DNA from: Whalleya microplaca
Lineage: Eukaryota > Ascomycota > Sordariomycetes > Xylariales > Xylariaceae
Assembly (NCBI GenBank): GCA_022497155.1
Contig: MU385713.1
Span: 1,240,001 to 1,304,000, forward strand
DNA: 64,000 bases
Reading direction: 5' to 3'
Under the pieces are notes generated by a model, which searched no databases, was not told where the DNA came from, and saw nothing but the letters and a program-made list of their open reading frames with translations. The position numbers were made by a program, and so were the translations under genes. Positions 1-14,177 of the stretch are shown piece after piece; within the stretch, counting starts at the first letter, position 1; each line of letters begins with the position of its first letter.

Positions 1-2409
1 TTCTTTGTGTCCAGGATTTTCCTAATTTTTCTTTTTGTTGCCCGTCAATAGCGTATGTGACGAGGCAGCAGACTATTGACTGTACATAATTGAACGGTTT
101 CTCCCTTCTGTTGCAAAGTATACATTATTTTGACATGTTAAGGTAGGATCTTGATATCTAACTTAGTGACTAGCCATGATTATCAGAAGGCTCTAGTGTC
201 TATAACCACAAGTGGTCGCAATTGATAGATTATGCGCATAACACACCTTTGGGCCAGCATTCTAAATCAGTTAAGGGCATCTATGTCTGCGTATTCTACT
301 ACCTAGGTAAGAATCCGAATCCGCGTACTTTCGTACTCCCTCTCGGGGTCCGGTGGGTGCTCACTGCATTCGGCTTCACCTAGCGCACTATTTGTCCCCG
401 ATGCTTATACAGCGCTAGTTGAATATCAATCCATATTTTTGTTGAGCAGAAATGGCATGCACTTGTGTTGACAAATAAGGCACTTGCCTGGCTTCCGGGT
501 AGCTTTGGGGAGGACTCAGACATAACATGGGGCCCCTCCTATAATAAATACATATGTATGCGCCTTGGTCCCAGTACACTGTTCCACCACTAAGCCATTG
601 AAGTCTAGACCTCACACACGGCTTTCTCGGGTGAGACCATCTACGATCTTAGATAATCTTTAAGGCTGAGTTTCATTACACATTGGATCTTTGTTCATGG
701 AGGATGTCGGGTGGCCAAGAGGCTAATAAGTACACCTTCCCTCCCAAGCTGCGTCGCCAGCTTATTAAGCTCACTATCGTTTTAACATACTATGTTAACT
801 CGAACCCTCCTTTGATACTAATACATATCACACAGCTTGAAGTTGAGTGCATTCGGGTTAATCTTTTATGTAGTATGTACTTTGGCATCGCTTAGGCTAT
901 TACAGTATCCATATTACCGACAATCCGCAAGTTCCAAGAATCTCGGATATAAGCTACGCGCGAGGTTAAATGTGAGTCAAACTTAAGAAAACCCTATCGT
1001 AGAAGAGTCACACAAGAAGATCCACAAGTTGACTAATTCTAGAAGGATCCTCAAGCTCTTATGCTGTTGCTACAGGATTACGCGTCCTTGTGTAACGAAG
1101 ATAATCGTGCCAGATATTTGATACCTACTCTATCGTGCCTATTCATTTTACCAAGAGCTTTTCATTCTGAAATACGTCGCTGATTACAACCTAGTTCATG
1201 GTAAATATTATCAGACGAGCAAAATCAAATATCCCCAATTCCCTTTTTCAAGAAACCTCGAGCCGCTTACACTCCTATCAAGATCATAACATTCTCCCCA
1301 CAAAATAAAGCAGTGACCGACAGCACCACACACACACACACACACGCAGACTGTATTGAAATATGTGAAGTTGGGGGGCTCACATGCCGTCCTATAGCAG
1401 CATCCGCAAAGGGCTTTAGACACATTTAGACTTAGACTTCACGATAACCAACAATTCATCCTATGACTTTAATACTCAGAGTAAGTCCCCTTTCATGTGG
1501 AAATTATCATGGTTCCTAGACCTTGACCTCCCTCAATGCCTATTTACCCAAAATAAACCCGAAAGCGCTGTCTCCCGCATGAGGAATGTTAGATATTGTG
1601 TCCATGGTATGGATACAACCCCTCGATAAGTTCCAGAATTTGCCCCCATAAGGACAAGATATTACAGAAATATACACAATCGCCATTACCTATCTTCTTC
1701 GCATCTCTATCGTGACTACCATCTCGACAGCCAATCCAGAGGCGTCCTTGTATATTTACAACGGCATTATCCTCGGGATCCTATGGAATTAAAATCTTGG
1801 ACAGTCAAACCCATCAAATTACTACACGTACCTAAGGCTAAAGTCACCGTGATATACGACCTAACCCGCAGAGAGCCTAGTAGGATAAAGATGGAGATGG
1901 GGTCAAAGGCTTCACCACTAGTGCTTTTCTTAGAAAATATGAGTAATGCTTCTATAAATATGTATACATTACATAGATTTCTATGTTGCTATCGACTATC
2001 TAGTGGGCCGTACTTAGCCTTTTCAAGACAAGGGTGACAAGGCTAAGCTCTCGACTTAAGAACATCAACGGGAGAGGGCTGCTGCTGTGGGGGTGATCGA
2101 AACTCTTTCTACACCTACACTGTCATTATGGGTAGCTCGTAATAGTTTAACCATTTCAGGAAGTAACCAGAATCGTAATGATAACCTGTCGATACTACCA
2201 TTCCAACGGCAACTCCCAAAGTGTCAAATGAGGACAATCGTGATAGAAATCTGACCGAAGCTACTCTATAAACTAGACAAAGACAAGTAACGAATAGTTT
2301 AGAGACACGAGGGCCTATATACTAATTACCTAGACAATAAAGCTCTCCCAGCTTATCAGAATTTATAGGAGCTACGTATTGTGAACATTAATGCTCGGCT
2401 ACGAAGATC
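1..2409. other. gene-less stretch
   Basis: No open frame here is longer than about 85 codons, and none resembles a known protein or has a convincing chain of splice sites. The DNA looks like neutral, heavily mutated intergenic sequence. The only structured element seen is a short CA microsatellite at 1326-1345. Confidence 0.6.
1326..1345. repeat. (CA)n microsatellite
   Basis: About ten CA dinucleotides in a row, flanked by non-repetitive DNA. Confidence 0.9.
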
Positions 2410-2870
2410 TCTACCTGCAGCATTCCCATTAAATCAAATCAAGTCAAAGAATCTCATATATTTAAAATGAAATCATTCCATTTAGATAATTAAGTTTTCC
2501 ATTTGGTTTAATTATTAATACACGTAATTGCTTTGAAATACTTTAAAGATTAAAATTTCCTATTATAAAATAATTTAAAATAATAAAACTAGGTATTAAA
2601 AAAAACTTAAGGATATAACAGTGGTTAATACTTAATAAGACTTAATAACATAGGGCATTAAGTGATTAATAATTAATAAATAAAGTATATTAAAAATCCG
2701 TTGCAATGGGTGGCTTATATAAGAAAAATTATATAACCTCGAAAATGTTTAAAGAGTATTAAAGGAATTAAATTAAATACTTAGCTAATATATTTTAAAC
2801 TAAACCTAAGAGAGGGGAACAACTTTCCTTCAGATCGAATCAAGCAATTATTTGATTTAATTGGAATGCT
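2410..2870. other. AT-rich block, possible RIP-degraded DNA
   Basis: The stretch is dominated by TTAATAA, TATTAA and AAATTTA words and contains very few C or G, in sharp contrast with both flanks. TpA is very common. In Pezizomycotina such blocks are usually remnants of transposons mutated by repeat-induced point mutation (C to T). No terminal repeat or transposase relic can be recognised, so the origin is inferred. Confidence 0.55.
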
Positions 2871-5800
2871 GTAACTAAGACTACCCGTCTACCTGGTTCG
2901 CAAAATCTGGGCGGTTCCTTTTAATCAACCTAATAGTCGGGCGGCGACCAAAGAACGCCGAGTGTAAAATCTTCGTCTATGTGAGGCCATGGGAAAAAGA
3001 AAGAGAAAGTTCTCTTCAGATAGTTGCGCGCCCAAAATGAAATAATTAATATTAGACATTATAATCTATCCTGGACTTATGGAGGTGACATAACCTTCGT
3101 GTGTTTAACATTCTCAAGCTATGGCATAGTTTGGTCTTATTAGCCCGGATGAACTACATAAGCATGGTTGACTTATTCACTACTATAGTAACTTCTCGTG
3201 TTACCATGTCTTATTCAAGCTTGAGTGTGGCTTCGTCTTTAGGGGCCTTTATATCTGGTATTTGTATTATTTCGCTGTCAGTCGTCGTTTGAAATACCAT
3301 GCAACATTATTGTTTCTGGTAATAACCCTCAGCTGACATGACCACGTTTTCCCTTGTTTCAATATGTTATTGACCATATATTACTGGAAGGTTATTGTAT
3401 AGTTTACTGTTGTATATGGCCAAATGTACTCAAATAAACATCTGTCACACGGCTATTGGAGCCAAGACCTGTTGGAAGCTATACGAGATACAGGAATGCT
3501 ACAAGAGTACATATATTGGGTGCTATTGGATGTTATTCGATACTGTTAGAATGTATGACTGCCTAACAAAAGGTATGATTATCAGACGGCGGCTATGTAG
3601 GCAACAGACTAGATACGTACCAGGAATACGTACTGTGGCAGCAGGTCTATAAAGACCTGACGCCGAACCTCAGATTAAGATTGAAACTTAGAACCATAAG
3701 CACCCTCAGAGGGCCTAGAGAATTATTGCTGAATTGATATATTTCCAAGCCCTGAATTACAGCCCTTGTCACAACATCTCCACAGCTAAGCTAGACTCAA
3801 AGCTCACATAGAGTTGATTACCATTTGACTGCGTTTTGAGAGAGTATTCTATCCCCTAAAAGTGTTCGGCAATACTTTTCTCCTGTGGGTGGTTTTCTCC
3901 TCCGTTTCCTCTTTCTTCCCCCCGGGCTATGTTATATACTGCTCGAGAAATCCAATGGCAATATTCTTCATTATCAATATCTTGTTACAATACGCTCATG
4001 ATATATGAGTTCTCTATCTCTCTTTATATACTATTATCCGAGGACCAAGATGTATTCCAACAGAAACCTTACATAAATCTTAACTATAATATCGGAATGT
4101 CTTGATTTGACAAAGGTTGTTATAAGGGTCTGATAAATAGGGGCGTTATCAAGATGACGAGGCAGGTACACGTCTACTACACACCAATAAAGAACGACCA
4201 GATGAATCATCAGTACCGCTACTCAACATAATGCAAACTTTCCATTCCGACTGGACCGGTCTTATACCCATATTGGGTCGACGACACACTGAGACCTGAA
4301 TTAAGGTCTAGGACTCTTCGGTATAACAAGCCGAAATCCTACAGAACTTATCCGTAAGGCGTACACCATGTGCTATAACTGCCCGCGTGTATTTTTTCAC
4401 GGCGTCAAGAAGCAGGTATCGAGCCAGAGCGATGGGCTATCTGGGACAGTGATAATGATATGCTTACTAAGTCACATACGAAGGTCCGTTGCAAAAAGCG
4501 CTTCTGCTAGAGGTAAACGACGGGTTTCAGTTCTCAATCTTTTTTAGTCCCCGCCAAGGTAACCTGGTACCTATGACTTGGATTATGACAAGGCACCAAT
4601 GTTGCATATAAAGCTCAAGGCCGGTGATATTACCATAATATGCTTGGTTTTGATATCAGTAACCGCTGCCAATGTACACAAGACATATAGGTTAAGATGT
4701 AGTGTAACTATATGAGCGATACCGATGGCCATGCCTGCATAAGCTGAAATTATCGACCACGAATGAGAGAGCCTTAGTACCTCACCTATTCCCAATGCAG
4801 TACATATAGACATCTAGGTACCCCGAAGATAAACGGTTCTGGGTCAGTAAGGGGTTGTGTTACCAACTTCTACCGCGGATGTTTGATGATAGAGTAGAGC
4901 TACGGATCTTAGATGCAGACGTATTCTCATCCAAGAAGGCTAGTATGTTGGTAGGCTGTCTTTTCGGCCATATGCCTGTAAATGTACCCTTTATACGAAA
5001 TCTTTGTTCACAAATAATCAATATGACAGGTCATGACTTTATAGACAGGCTTGGCGGTGAATCAGAGGGTTAAGGGGGTGTCTAATGATAAAGAGTTCTT
5101 GGCAAGTTTACTGTAATGTGGCGAAATGTTAGCTCCTTTGAAGCATCTCGCTAATCGGTGAGGTGGTTAGGTGAAGATGAAACTGCATTTAGAATCATAC
5201 TGTTGGTCTCAGGCAGCAGCAAGAAGGAACATAGTCCAGAGAGAGCCCCGGCATTCGTAGATATTCGATTGGCGACAACGACCTACGTTTACCGTGCTTT
5301 CCTTATACTCATTTGCCTAAAGCGATATTAGAAACCTTACTGTCCGAACCACCGACAGCAACGTAAGCCAAGCTGCCATGATGTGTAGATAGCCTCGCCG
5401 TGATTCAGGGGTCGAAGGGCCCCCACTCTGGGGATGGAAGAACGGACCGCGATAATCGAGATCCGCAGCATGAATACGGGGTGCGATCCCTCCCGAGGAT
5501 TCCCATGCAAGGAAGCAGCCGTTCGACGGGACGGGAAAGAAAGCAAACATGAGGCGTAGGAGTAGGGGCGGAACTATGAGAACGACAAGCCGTCTACAAC
5601 TCTATCTTGACATCGTTAATGCCTCGTACATAAGCGCAGAGGGTCATGTAACCTTGGTAAGGCTTGTACGATGATAGATTGTCATCCTTGGGGTTAGTAC
5701 TACCCTTGAGAACATCACCAAGCCTCCTAATTTGACTGCAAGTGGCGAACACAGCAGGGCCTCGGCGAGCAGCTTAAGGCCTCACCGAACCAGAGCCAGC

Positions 5801-8800
5801 CTGCGCCGCATTCGTGTAACCTAGACCTTTGGCGGGCTTGACCAGCGATGGATTGAAGGATTAACCGCGTTTGATGTTTCAGACGATTCGTAAGCTTCTC
5901 GAAGTAGATTTGTGATACGCGCTGTATATCTCTGGTGCTATGTCTCACGAGCAGACGTCATGCTGCAAGCCCAATATGACGGATGTGCGGTCGACGACAT
6001 GCATGCAGGTTGCATTCGCGACTTCGCCGCCATCCTTCTGCCAACCGCATATGCATGGCTGAAGGACGGGTTCACTGGAAACTTGCGTGGTACCAACGAA
6101 TTTAAGCCGCGGAGAAACCTTTAGCAAACCTGTCAGTTTGGTTATGGGCCGCGAACCATTGTAAATAGGTGGTGAGTTTAACGCTGTATCGTTGAACTGG
6201 GTGCTGAATAATACCCTTCGTGTTGTGAAGAATGGTAACTTGGAGGCTGGATGCGACGTTGAAGACGAATGGGTTTTGGGTCCTGGATCCTCGACCAATA
6301 CGTCGAGTCAACGTGAGTGGCGATGGGCATATGTCTTTCTTGGGGGATTAATCATGTGACAGCGACAGCGTTTGTTGCAATATTATTTGCAAGCCAGCAA
6401 GAAACACGGTAGCTTGCCTAGCTTGATAATTGAGTATGTTACTGGCCCCTGAGGCCCGCGGTGTACATGGTATAGTCGTCCATATGAGGCAAAGAAAGCT
6501 ACTCTGACCATGTTCCCCAGACATTTCGCATCGACAGCTTACTCGATAGCGATATCGATGACCTCGCGCAAGGCTGATTCCGTACCAGACTTGACAGAAC
6601 TTTGGCGCAGCGGCTTATTTAGTTTGGGTTCGAAGCGTTGTTGTGCCTCCACCCTATGGCTCCATTTGCAGCTGTGGCGGCCATGGATATGTCTGCAGTC
6701 TGTAATGCGAGGTTGATTCTTTGGTCATATACTGAAACATCGAGTACCTGCGTCTAGATTCTCCGGAATGCGACAGTAGGTAATCGCAAGCGTGACAGGG
6801 GCGTATGAATGCGACTTTCTGCGCTTAGAGATCAACCTGAATCCTGTTTTAGCCGATCCTTCTTGTGTTACCTGCCTTACGTAGGACGACTGAAGAACGC
6901 ATATTAGGCAGACCTATGCCGAAGAAGTAGTATTGACCGGATAATTATAGTCATCGCAGACGGGAAGCGAAGTTCCCAAGCCGTAACTTGCTTATAAGTA
7001 GGAACCGCTCGTTTAAGGATACTAAGATTAGAGCAGCCAGTGCTGCGGCGAACTTCTCATGCAGGCAGAAGGCGGATAGGCAAGCCCTCTGTCATTGTAA
7101 AAGGCTATTGACCAACTGCATAGAGGTTTGACAGGAGACGCGGCATGCTAACGCAGGCACGTCTTTGATTATTCTCGGGGCCGTCTCCCTGTTCTCCCTG
7201 CAAGCTACTTGCAGATTGATTATGCAGGACAACGGCAACGCACGTGAAGAATCCCCGTGAAGTGTCCCGTCTCGCCGTGGTTGGTCGATACAATGAAACG
7301 GATCAAGGCTGCATGTTTTTCTGCAGCAGCAGGAATAAAATCCCTTGCGTACCAGTTTGCGGCAGTCTTCTCGGCAGCATCAACTACCTAGTACATCGCA
7401 TATATTTACTTAATACAGAGTGACAATTGTCCCTTCGTTGCAAATATGGTAGTTCGTCCCGCGCCGAGCGACACATCTAGCATGTTAAGACGTTGAAATT
7501 TAGTCGATCAGTGAACGCAGTGATTAAGAGCCGATTTTGACGAGCGGGCTATAAATAGTTGACGACTAACTATCTCGTGCTTCCACAGAACTAGTTAGCC
7601 GAAATACCCAAACGAGCTGCCAGAAGCCAAGAGCTGTGCATGGTATCACGTTCACACTCCAGATCATCGCCTACTTGGGGTCGACGGAGAAAGTTGGGGG
7701 TTGATAGGTGGAGATTGCAATGGCGTGAGGAATCCCCAGGCCTGGAGCCATTCACATCTGTGTAAGTGCGGAAGCAGAAGAAGCATCTACTACGCCATCG
7801 CTATGTGGCGCGATACAGGTATGACGGGCGGTACCAAACTCCCCTAACTTCACCAGTTCGTGATCTGCGGAAGTGCTAAAACTTCCGAGTGGGTGTTAAC
7901 TGTTAGATCGACGCATTCCGGTCAACGGTACCGATCGTACCTGGTATTTGATGCCGACAGCGCGACCAACGGGTCGCCCGGGACCGTACAACCCTAGCTA
8001 CAGGCTTGCCGAAAAAATGTTCATGAAACGTGGGGTTTACGTTTGAATAAGCCATGGTTTGACAATCCTTGGATTCCAGGCTGATGGGAAAAGGGCCGTG
8101 ATGATCAGGACTCGATGCGCTGTACCGTATAATGTTCAAGCTCATTGCATTTTGCAGATAATATGTATATCCCAAATCCAGATCTCCAACCTTCTGCTGG
8201 CCCGGAAACCTTGGATGCACCAACGAATCCTTGATGAACTAGTCTCCTGATATGAGTAAGACAGCTGGACGAATATGAAAAGGCTACCAATGAAAATTGA
8301 TAACCGGCTACATACCCCTTGTTAGTAGGCTGAAGGAGCTGAGACTTTGATTAATTGTGTACATGTAAGCAGTCGGACCACATCTGAAGACGGTGGCTAA
8401 AATGCTCTGTAGCTGTCTATCTCGGGGTCTATATGATGTAGCCAGGGTTTTGTGCAGGAGATATGGTACATAGGGGCTGAGGGGTTCTGGTTGGTTATAG
8501 ATGAAATGAGTTGAGATACATATTCACATTTGATGCAGCATCCACTTATATCGCAGTGTTGGAGTACCTACTATGTAACGAGGACACCAATTCAGATAGG
8601 TTGGCTTTGGCCGAATCTGGTCAGAATACTAAAGAATGCAACCAAAAGGGTAGTCGAAAAAGTGATATGCTGGGGTCATTGGTGATCACCTCTAGGTTAG
8701 GTTTGTTGGAGCTGAAAGGTGGACTGGATGTCACCCATCCTCGCCAGTATCCCATTTCCTAACTTGAAGCAATACGTTCAAGTAGGTAGTACCGTGTACA

Positions 8801-9762
8801 ATGTAGGTAAGAAGTAGTAGAGTCCCATCCGGGGATGTCAGGACCTTCAAACTCACCCAGAGGCTTGGAGAGCCTGTTCCGGCAGTGAACATTGCATAAT
8901 GATAGGACTCAGATCATGCCATGCATTATCGTCTAGTCGTGGTTCATTCTGCGCTTGGTGGACTGGGATTGGAATTCCGAACGTGCGATGAATCTGGCTA
9001 TGATCCATTATTAGCTTCATTTATGTGATGAAACGAATCAGTATACATTTATAGTCTGTCAGCCTGTGGACAACAAGTGGCTGAAGATTGGTCACGGAAC
9101 AACTTGCGTGCTTACGGGGGCTGCAAATCATGTTCGAGTTGCCTGACCTGTGCCGTATCCGCTAAGCCATGTATGCGAGTAAGGAATTAGTATATCCAAC
9201 TACCTGGTATATCTTGCATATCCCTAAATGAAGGCAAATGTATGTGAAGCAAACAGAAGAAGCGATAGTTCGAAAAAATTTATCATGATTGTTGAGCAAG
9301 TATACCTAGACCGATTTTTCAGCAGCTTGAAAGATTGTATGTAGAGAAGATGGTTATGATAGCTGGTAGGAACTGTGAGATATCTATGGTAACTGCTTAC
9401 CTATCTACACACTACAGTCTGACCTTCGATCTAGATTAATAAGATCTCATCTCACTCTTGCCATTCATAGTAGGTAGGCATGTAAGTAATTACATAAGTG
9501 ATACTATAGCACAAGCCACATAATTATGTATGTACCCATTAGTCTATTCATAGCTGGGTGCTTAGGTCGGTACATACAGAGTACAATCTAAACCGTCCAT
9601 GGTAGTTGTTTTTTCTCCTGCGGGACTCTGGGTGTATATCCTAACCTAGCGCTCTCTGTAAAATGAATTGAGCCCACTAGAGCTACTAACGTTAGTCCTG
9701 AAACTTTTCCACTTGCACAGAAAAGCGTCTTGGCATCCCTTCTACGAAGCGTCCGTGACCCC
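2871..9762. other. gene-less stretch with possible decayed coding fragments
   Basis: About 6.9 kb with no credible gene. Base composition is more even between roughly 5.2 and 8.3 kb, where several overlapping short frames occur on both strands but are broken by stops. The most protein-like is a 54-codon open segment on the minus strand at 7220-7384. Nothing can be assigned to a family. Confidence 0.5.
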
Positions 9763-9813
9763 CACCATCACCATTACCATCACCATTACCATCACCATTA
9801 CCATCACCATCAC
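9763..9813. repeat. 12-bp period minisatellite (CATCACCATTAC)n
   Basis: About four near-perfect copies of CATCACCATTAC. Any frame through it gives a simple His/Tyr or Thr/Ile repeat, so the overlapping open frames on both strands are an effect of the repeat. Confidence 0.85.
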
Positions 9814-11450
9814 CTGCTGCGTGTGTCAACCTCAGTTCTGCATAGTACATACATACATACATCCAGGATAGAACCACCAAGTTCAGTTCCAACTAAAATA
9901 TGGCTGTCTTGTAATTGGCATCGGTTTGGCATTGGGCAAGCCAGTTTTTTTTTTTCCTCCTTGATGATAGTCAGCTACGAGTAAGGTAAGTCTCTTCTTA
10001 TTGGCATTTCCAAGTCAGGCATTATTCGCGTTTCTGTTCATCTCATTTTCCTCCTTGATGAGGGCCCTCATCAGTGACAAACGGGTCACAAGTGGGCGGA
10101 ATGTGGATCATGGAATGAATGTGGATTGTCTTCCGTACCGTCTTTCGCCCAATTCCCGTTGCCCGTCCGTCCCCGCTCACATCCACGCCCTCAAGATCAC
10201 CTGCAATCGGGATAGTGAGACGCGAACGTGTTCTAGAAGTCTGGAAGCCATAGGGAAAGCTCTATTCTACGGCCTATTGTCTCACGTCCTGCACGTTTTT
10301 CCAACTGCTTTTCTACGAGCTAACCAAGTATGCCATACATGTGCCTACTTGCGTCTGTGCTCCCCATGTTGGACCCTGCCCAGCGGCAGTAGATGAATGA
10401 TCTGAGTTTGGACCACGAGTTGTTGCTCCACAACAAGGCTCCAGATCGAAGAAGCAAGAGGATCGTGGTCAAACTGGGCCAAGACATTTGCAGAAGGAGC
10501 CAAGAGAGCCCCCAACTGCGGAACCGCGGCACCAACATATGGTCCTTTCCCAGCGGAACCTCCCTTCTGGGGGCGAGACATTGCCGTCCCCCATTATATC
10601 CCACATTCGTTCATCTCGCTCGCAGTTCAGACGCTCGTTCGGGCACTGTTAATTCGGTTCCTATAACCCAATCAAGGATTCGACAGGGCACTTGAGGGTT
10701 TGTTCACTTCATCATTTCGTACCACTCATTGGCCGGCTTGGAATCGCACGTTGAGCTCACTTATTTGCTCCAAGCTCCTGGCCCATCCCTGGTCTGATAG
10801 GTAAACTTGTATGCCACAGAGCGCCACACTGGCCGGGGCATCACCGGCGGGCCTGGGCTTTACCTTTTCTTACATAGGTAGTCCCTGCTCCCGAGGTCAC
10901 CAATGGACTCCTTACCTTCCATTTGCATATACGTACATATCTACCAAGCTACGTACATACGTACACATACAGTACTTACATCCACCTTGCGCTCGCACAT
11001 CGATGAATGCCTCTTTCATGGTCCACAAATATCGCCGAGCTTCTACCATATCTATATTTCGACCCCCATCCCCTTTGCAACTTTGCGCCTAGAATATCAA
11101 AAGTTGCGACCTACATTAACTTCGTGCTCAGCCCCCACCAGCAAAAGCTGCGGGCTATGATCAATCTGCAAGGCTGACTGCCACGACAATTTGCTCGAAG
11201 GACCCCATGTCAGATGTTCGGGAACGAGCAGGAAGACATCAACCGCGAACAAAGGCCTGTCGCTCAGAACTGTCAGGAAACCCCTGAGTAGAAGACAATT
11301 ACAAATTGGAAGCAATGCGGTTCGTCGTTTCGCACTTTCTAGAAACTGAATATATTCCCCAGTCATGGATACTACCTCCCGTCTCCTTTGTCGCCTGTCT
11401 AGGACATCTCGTTTTAATCCTGCTAACTCTAGTACTGCTTCGTAGACCAG
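9814..11450. other. gene-less stretch upstream of the HSF-type gene
   Basis: No recognisable coding region. 10940-10985 is rich in ACGTACATAC words. The part nearest 11450 presumably holds the promoter and leader of the downstream regulator, but no clear TATA box stands out. Confidence 0.5.
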
Positions 11451-13389
11451 ATGGATGCCGCGAGTGAGAGTGCGCTGCGACATACACCCGGCAACGATAC
11501 AGACGGTAGCATGGGTGCACGTACGGTTCCGATCATTACTACTTCTACGTCCACCCCAACCATAAAAATGTCGGCCCCTTCACCGGCGGGAGAGCCAATG
11601 GACATTACGACACCTACAAGTTCCTCAGCCCCGCAGAGCGCTACCAAGAGTTCTGAGGGAGACGGTAGCGACCTCAACGACCGCCAGAATAATACGCTTT
11701 CAGCCGATCACAATTCGGCATCTCACTCGGCGACTATGCCTGCGCCTGCAGCAGCAGCGGCTGCTGTTCACCAACCGAAGATAGTTCAGACGGCGTTTAT
11801 CCACAAGCTCTACAAGTACGCAATATCTTGGGCCTTTCGAGGACGGGCCAGGTGCAGATACTAATTCCTTTCTAGCATGTTGGAGGATCCGAACATACAA
11901 CACCTTATCAGTTGGTCCAATTCTGCCGAAAGCTTCGTTATGTCACCTTCGCACGAGTTTTCCAAAGTACTCGCGTATGTGCTTCGTCTCAAGGTATTGG
12001 AAACAGGGCTGATCGGACAATAGCCAATATTTCAAGCATACGAATATCTCCTCATTTGTCAGGCAGCTTAATATGTACGGCTTCCACAAAGGTTCGTGTG
12101 GACAGCAATTCTTCTCCAACACGCAGTTACTAAGGGAATTCTGTAGTAAGCGATGTATTCCACACCGGCTCCCCAGAGACGGCCCTTTGGGAATTCAAAC
12201 ATGGCAATGGGAATTTCAAGAGAGGCGACCTAGTCGGACTGCGCGAGATCAAGCGACGAGCTTCGCGCCATGCCTTGGTTCATCGAGAGTACAATAATCA
12301 AAAGCCCACCCCGTCACAACCAGGCACTCCTGCAGAACCAATGCCCCCAATACATGACGGCTCAGACCCAAGACTTGCGGGCATCGAGCATTCTTTATAC
12401 GAAGTCACCACTAGGTTGCAACGCAGTGAAGAGAACGCGCATTACATGCATATTAAACAACAAGCAATGGCCGACACCATGAACCGTTTGCTTCAATTTA
12501 ACCAGGAATTATCGAGAACTGTCCTCGGCCTTGTTTCGCCTGATAATCCTATCCATAGAGATGGTGAGATTTACGTATCGCATTAGATTGAAACTTTTGT
12601 TATTCTAACATGACCACAGTGCTTACTTTACAAGGAGAGATCCAACGTCAAACTGACTTCTTTCGTTCAATTGATGAACCTCATGAGCAACCTTTTTCAA
12701 ATAGCCGTCAACTGTTTGCGAATCTTGAGAACCCGCCAGTATCACCAAGACAGCTAGCCCAGGACGATCAACGAAGGATAGGCGTGCACCAAGCTCGCGG
12801 AGCAAACTTCTATCGACCGCCAGTGCCTTCTAACCTCTCTATAAGCTCACGCCGACCGTACGGGTCCATTAGTGGAACTACGACTCAGTCATCACCCTCT
12901 CCTCTGCGAACTCAGGCGCCGCCGCCGCCTTCTGGACCTCATCCGTTAGCTACTGTTGAACCGCCTCCAAGTGGCTTACCTAGACGGCATACTTCAGCTG
13001 ATATCCGAGCCCATGGATGGCAGCCTAATCCACCACCGTACCTGTCTTCCGGCCCACCTTCATCGCAATGGCCGTCTTCGCCTAATCGGGCCCCCGTGGA
13101 GGATCAGCGGGGTCGTGAGCCTCCATCAGTCTATTCATTGTCGCGGCCTGCCACTCCACCTGCACCCTTCTCAAATGGCGGTATCGGCAATGGCCTGGAA
13201 AGTTTGAATAACTGGACGTGGAATTCGGCCAACCGGGAGAATAGGAACCTCGCAGTCAAAGACATGTCTGCCCCACCAACGAGAAGAGGAAGTATGGCTC
13301 ACATTCTGAACCCAACGGATACGGTGGAGCGAGACGACGAAGACGATCCAAGGGGAGATGAAGACCGAAAACGCAAGCGGATACAGTAG
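11451..13389 (+). CDS. sfl1: HSF-type transcription factor, Sfl1/Mga1 family
   Basis: Predicted nuclear DNA-binding regulator of 572 residues. Exons: 11451-11815, 11876-11974, 12024-12091, 12147-12563, 12620-13389; all four introns are 49-60 bp with GT..AG ends. Joining them restores a complete HSF-type winged helix at about residues 113-222, with FIHKLYNMLED, SFVRQLNMYGFHKVS and LWEFKHGNGNFKRGD, followed by the REIKRRASRHAL segment typical of the Sfl1/Mga1 branch. A short helical stretch (about 245-290) may be the oligomerisation region. The rest is Ser/Thr/Pro-rich and disordered, with an acidic-basic tail ending in RKRKR. Yeast Sfl1 represses flocculation and filamentation genes; a morphogenetic role here is inferred. 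Family assignment is firm; the exact orthologue is less sure. Confidence 0.9.
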
Positions 13390-14177
13390 CTTGCGCTTAG
13401 ATCCTAGGATATCCCCCTGCATTTCACATCTTATCAGTATTGTATTGTGGCATCATATTATACCAATACGGAGGGTCTTTGTTATTTCATACAGAGCGAT
13501 TTATGCCTGAAATATATGCAAGTCTTTTAGGACTTGACGAATGACCACGACTACGTTTCCACGACATCAGACACGCATATCACGAATTTTCTTCAGTGTT
13601 CTCCTTGACCCATTTTTCCTTTCTGCTATATTTTTATTTGGATATCTCTATGTTTCATTATGTCAGAAATACCAAAAGTTAAAGCGCTGGACACTGAATA
13701 TTACACAACATTTAGGGGCGGGTCAGGGTTCAACCGCTGTAATATGCACTTCGAACTAACGGTCGAATATTCTGGTAATTGAAAGGGAGATGGTATTTTG
13801 AAGACGGATCCGGTGGGCGTCTCAAGTATAAGGCTCCAGAGATGTACAATACCAACACCTGTTGTCGATCCAGGGGAAGTGGACGACTATTGTAATTCGT
13901 TGGGGGAGTCAACAATGGGGACAACCAACCCTTCACGCGTAACTACGCTCGGAAGGACTTAATCGTGTATCCTTAGGTCATCGGGAACGAGGCAACAGCT
14001 GCTTCCGTCAACCAGGAACAGAGCAAGCCGCTCCCAATTAAACTTTATTCTCGTGTGTTGCATCTTTACCATGTCAAAGTGATAGACCTCTCCGCCTTTA
14101 TACAAGAAACAATAACACTACGACTTAGTACTTGCGGAATCATAATATGCAATGGCGAGAGCTGTGTTGTAAATAGA
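13390..14177. other. convergent intergenic region
   Basis: Lies between the 3' ends of the plus-strand HSF gene and the minus-strand gene at 14178. It is AT-rich and presumably holds both 3' UTRs. No coding feature seen. Confidence 0.5.

Noticed and set aside
5945..6298. 117-codon minus-strand frame in the left desert
   Set aside because: Starts well but has no recognisable domain, promoter or splice partner.
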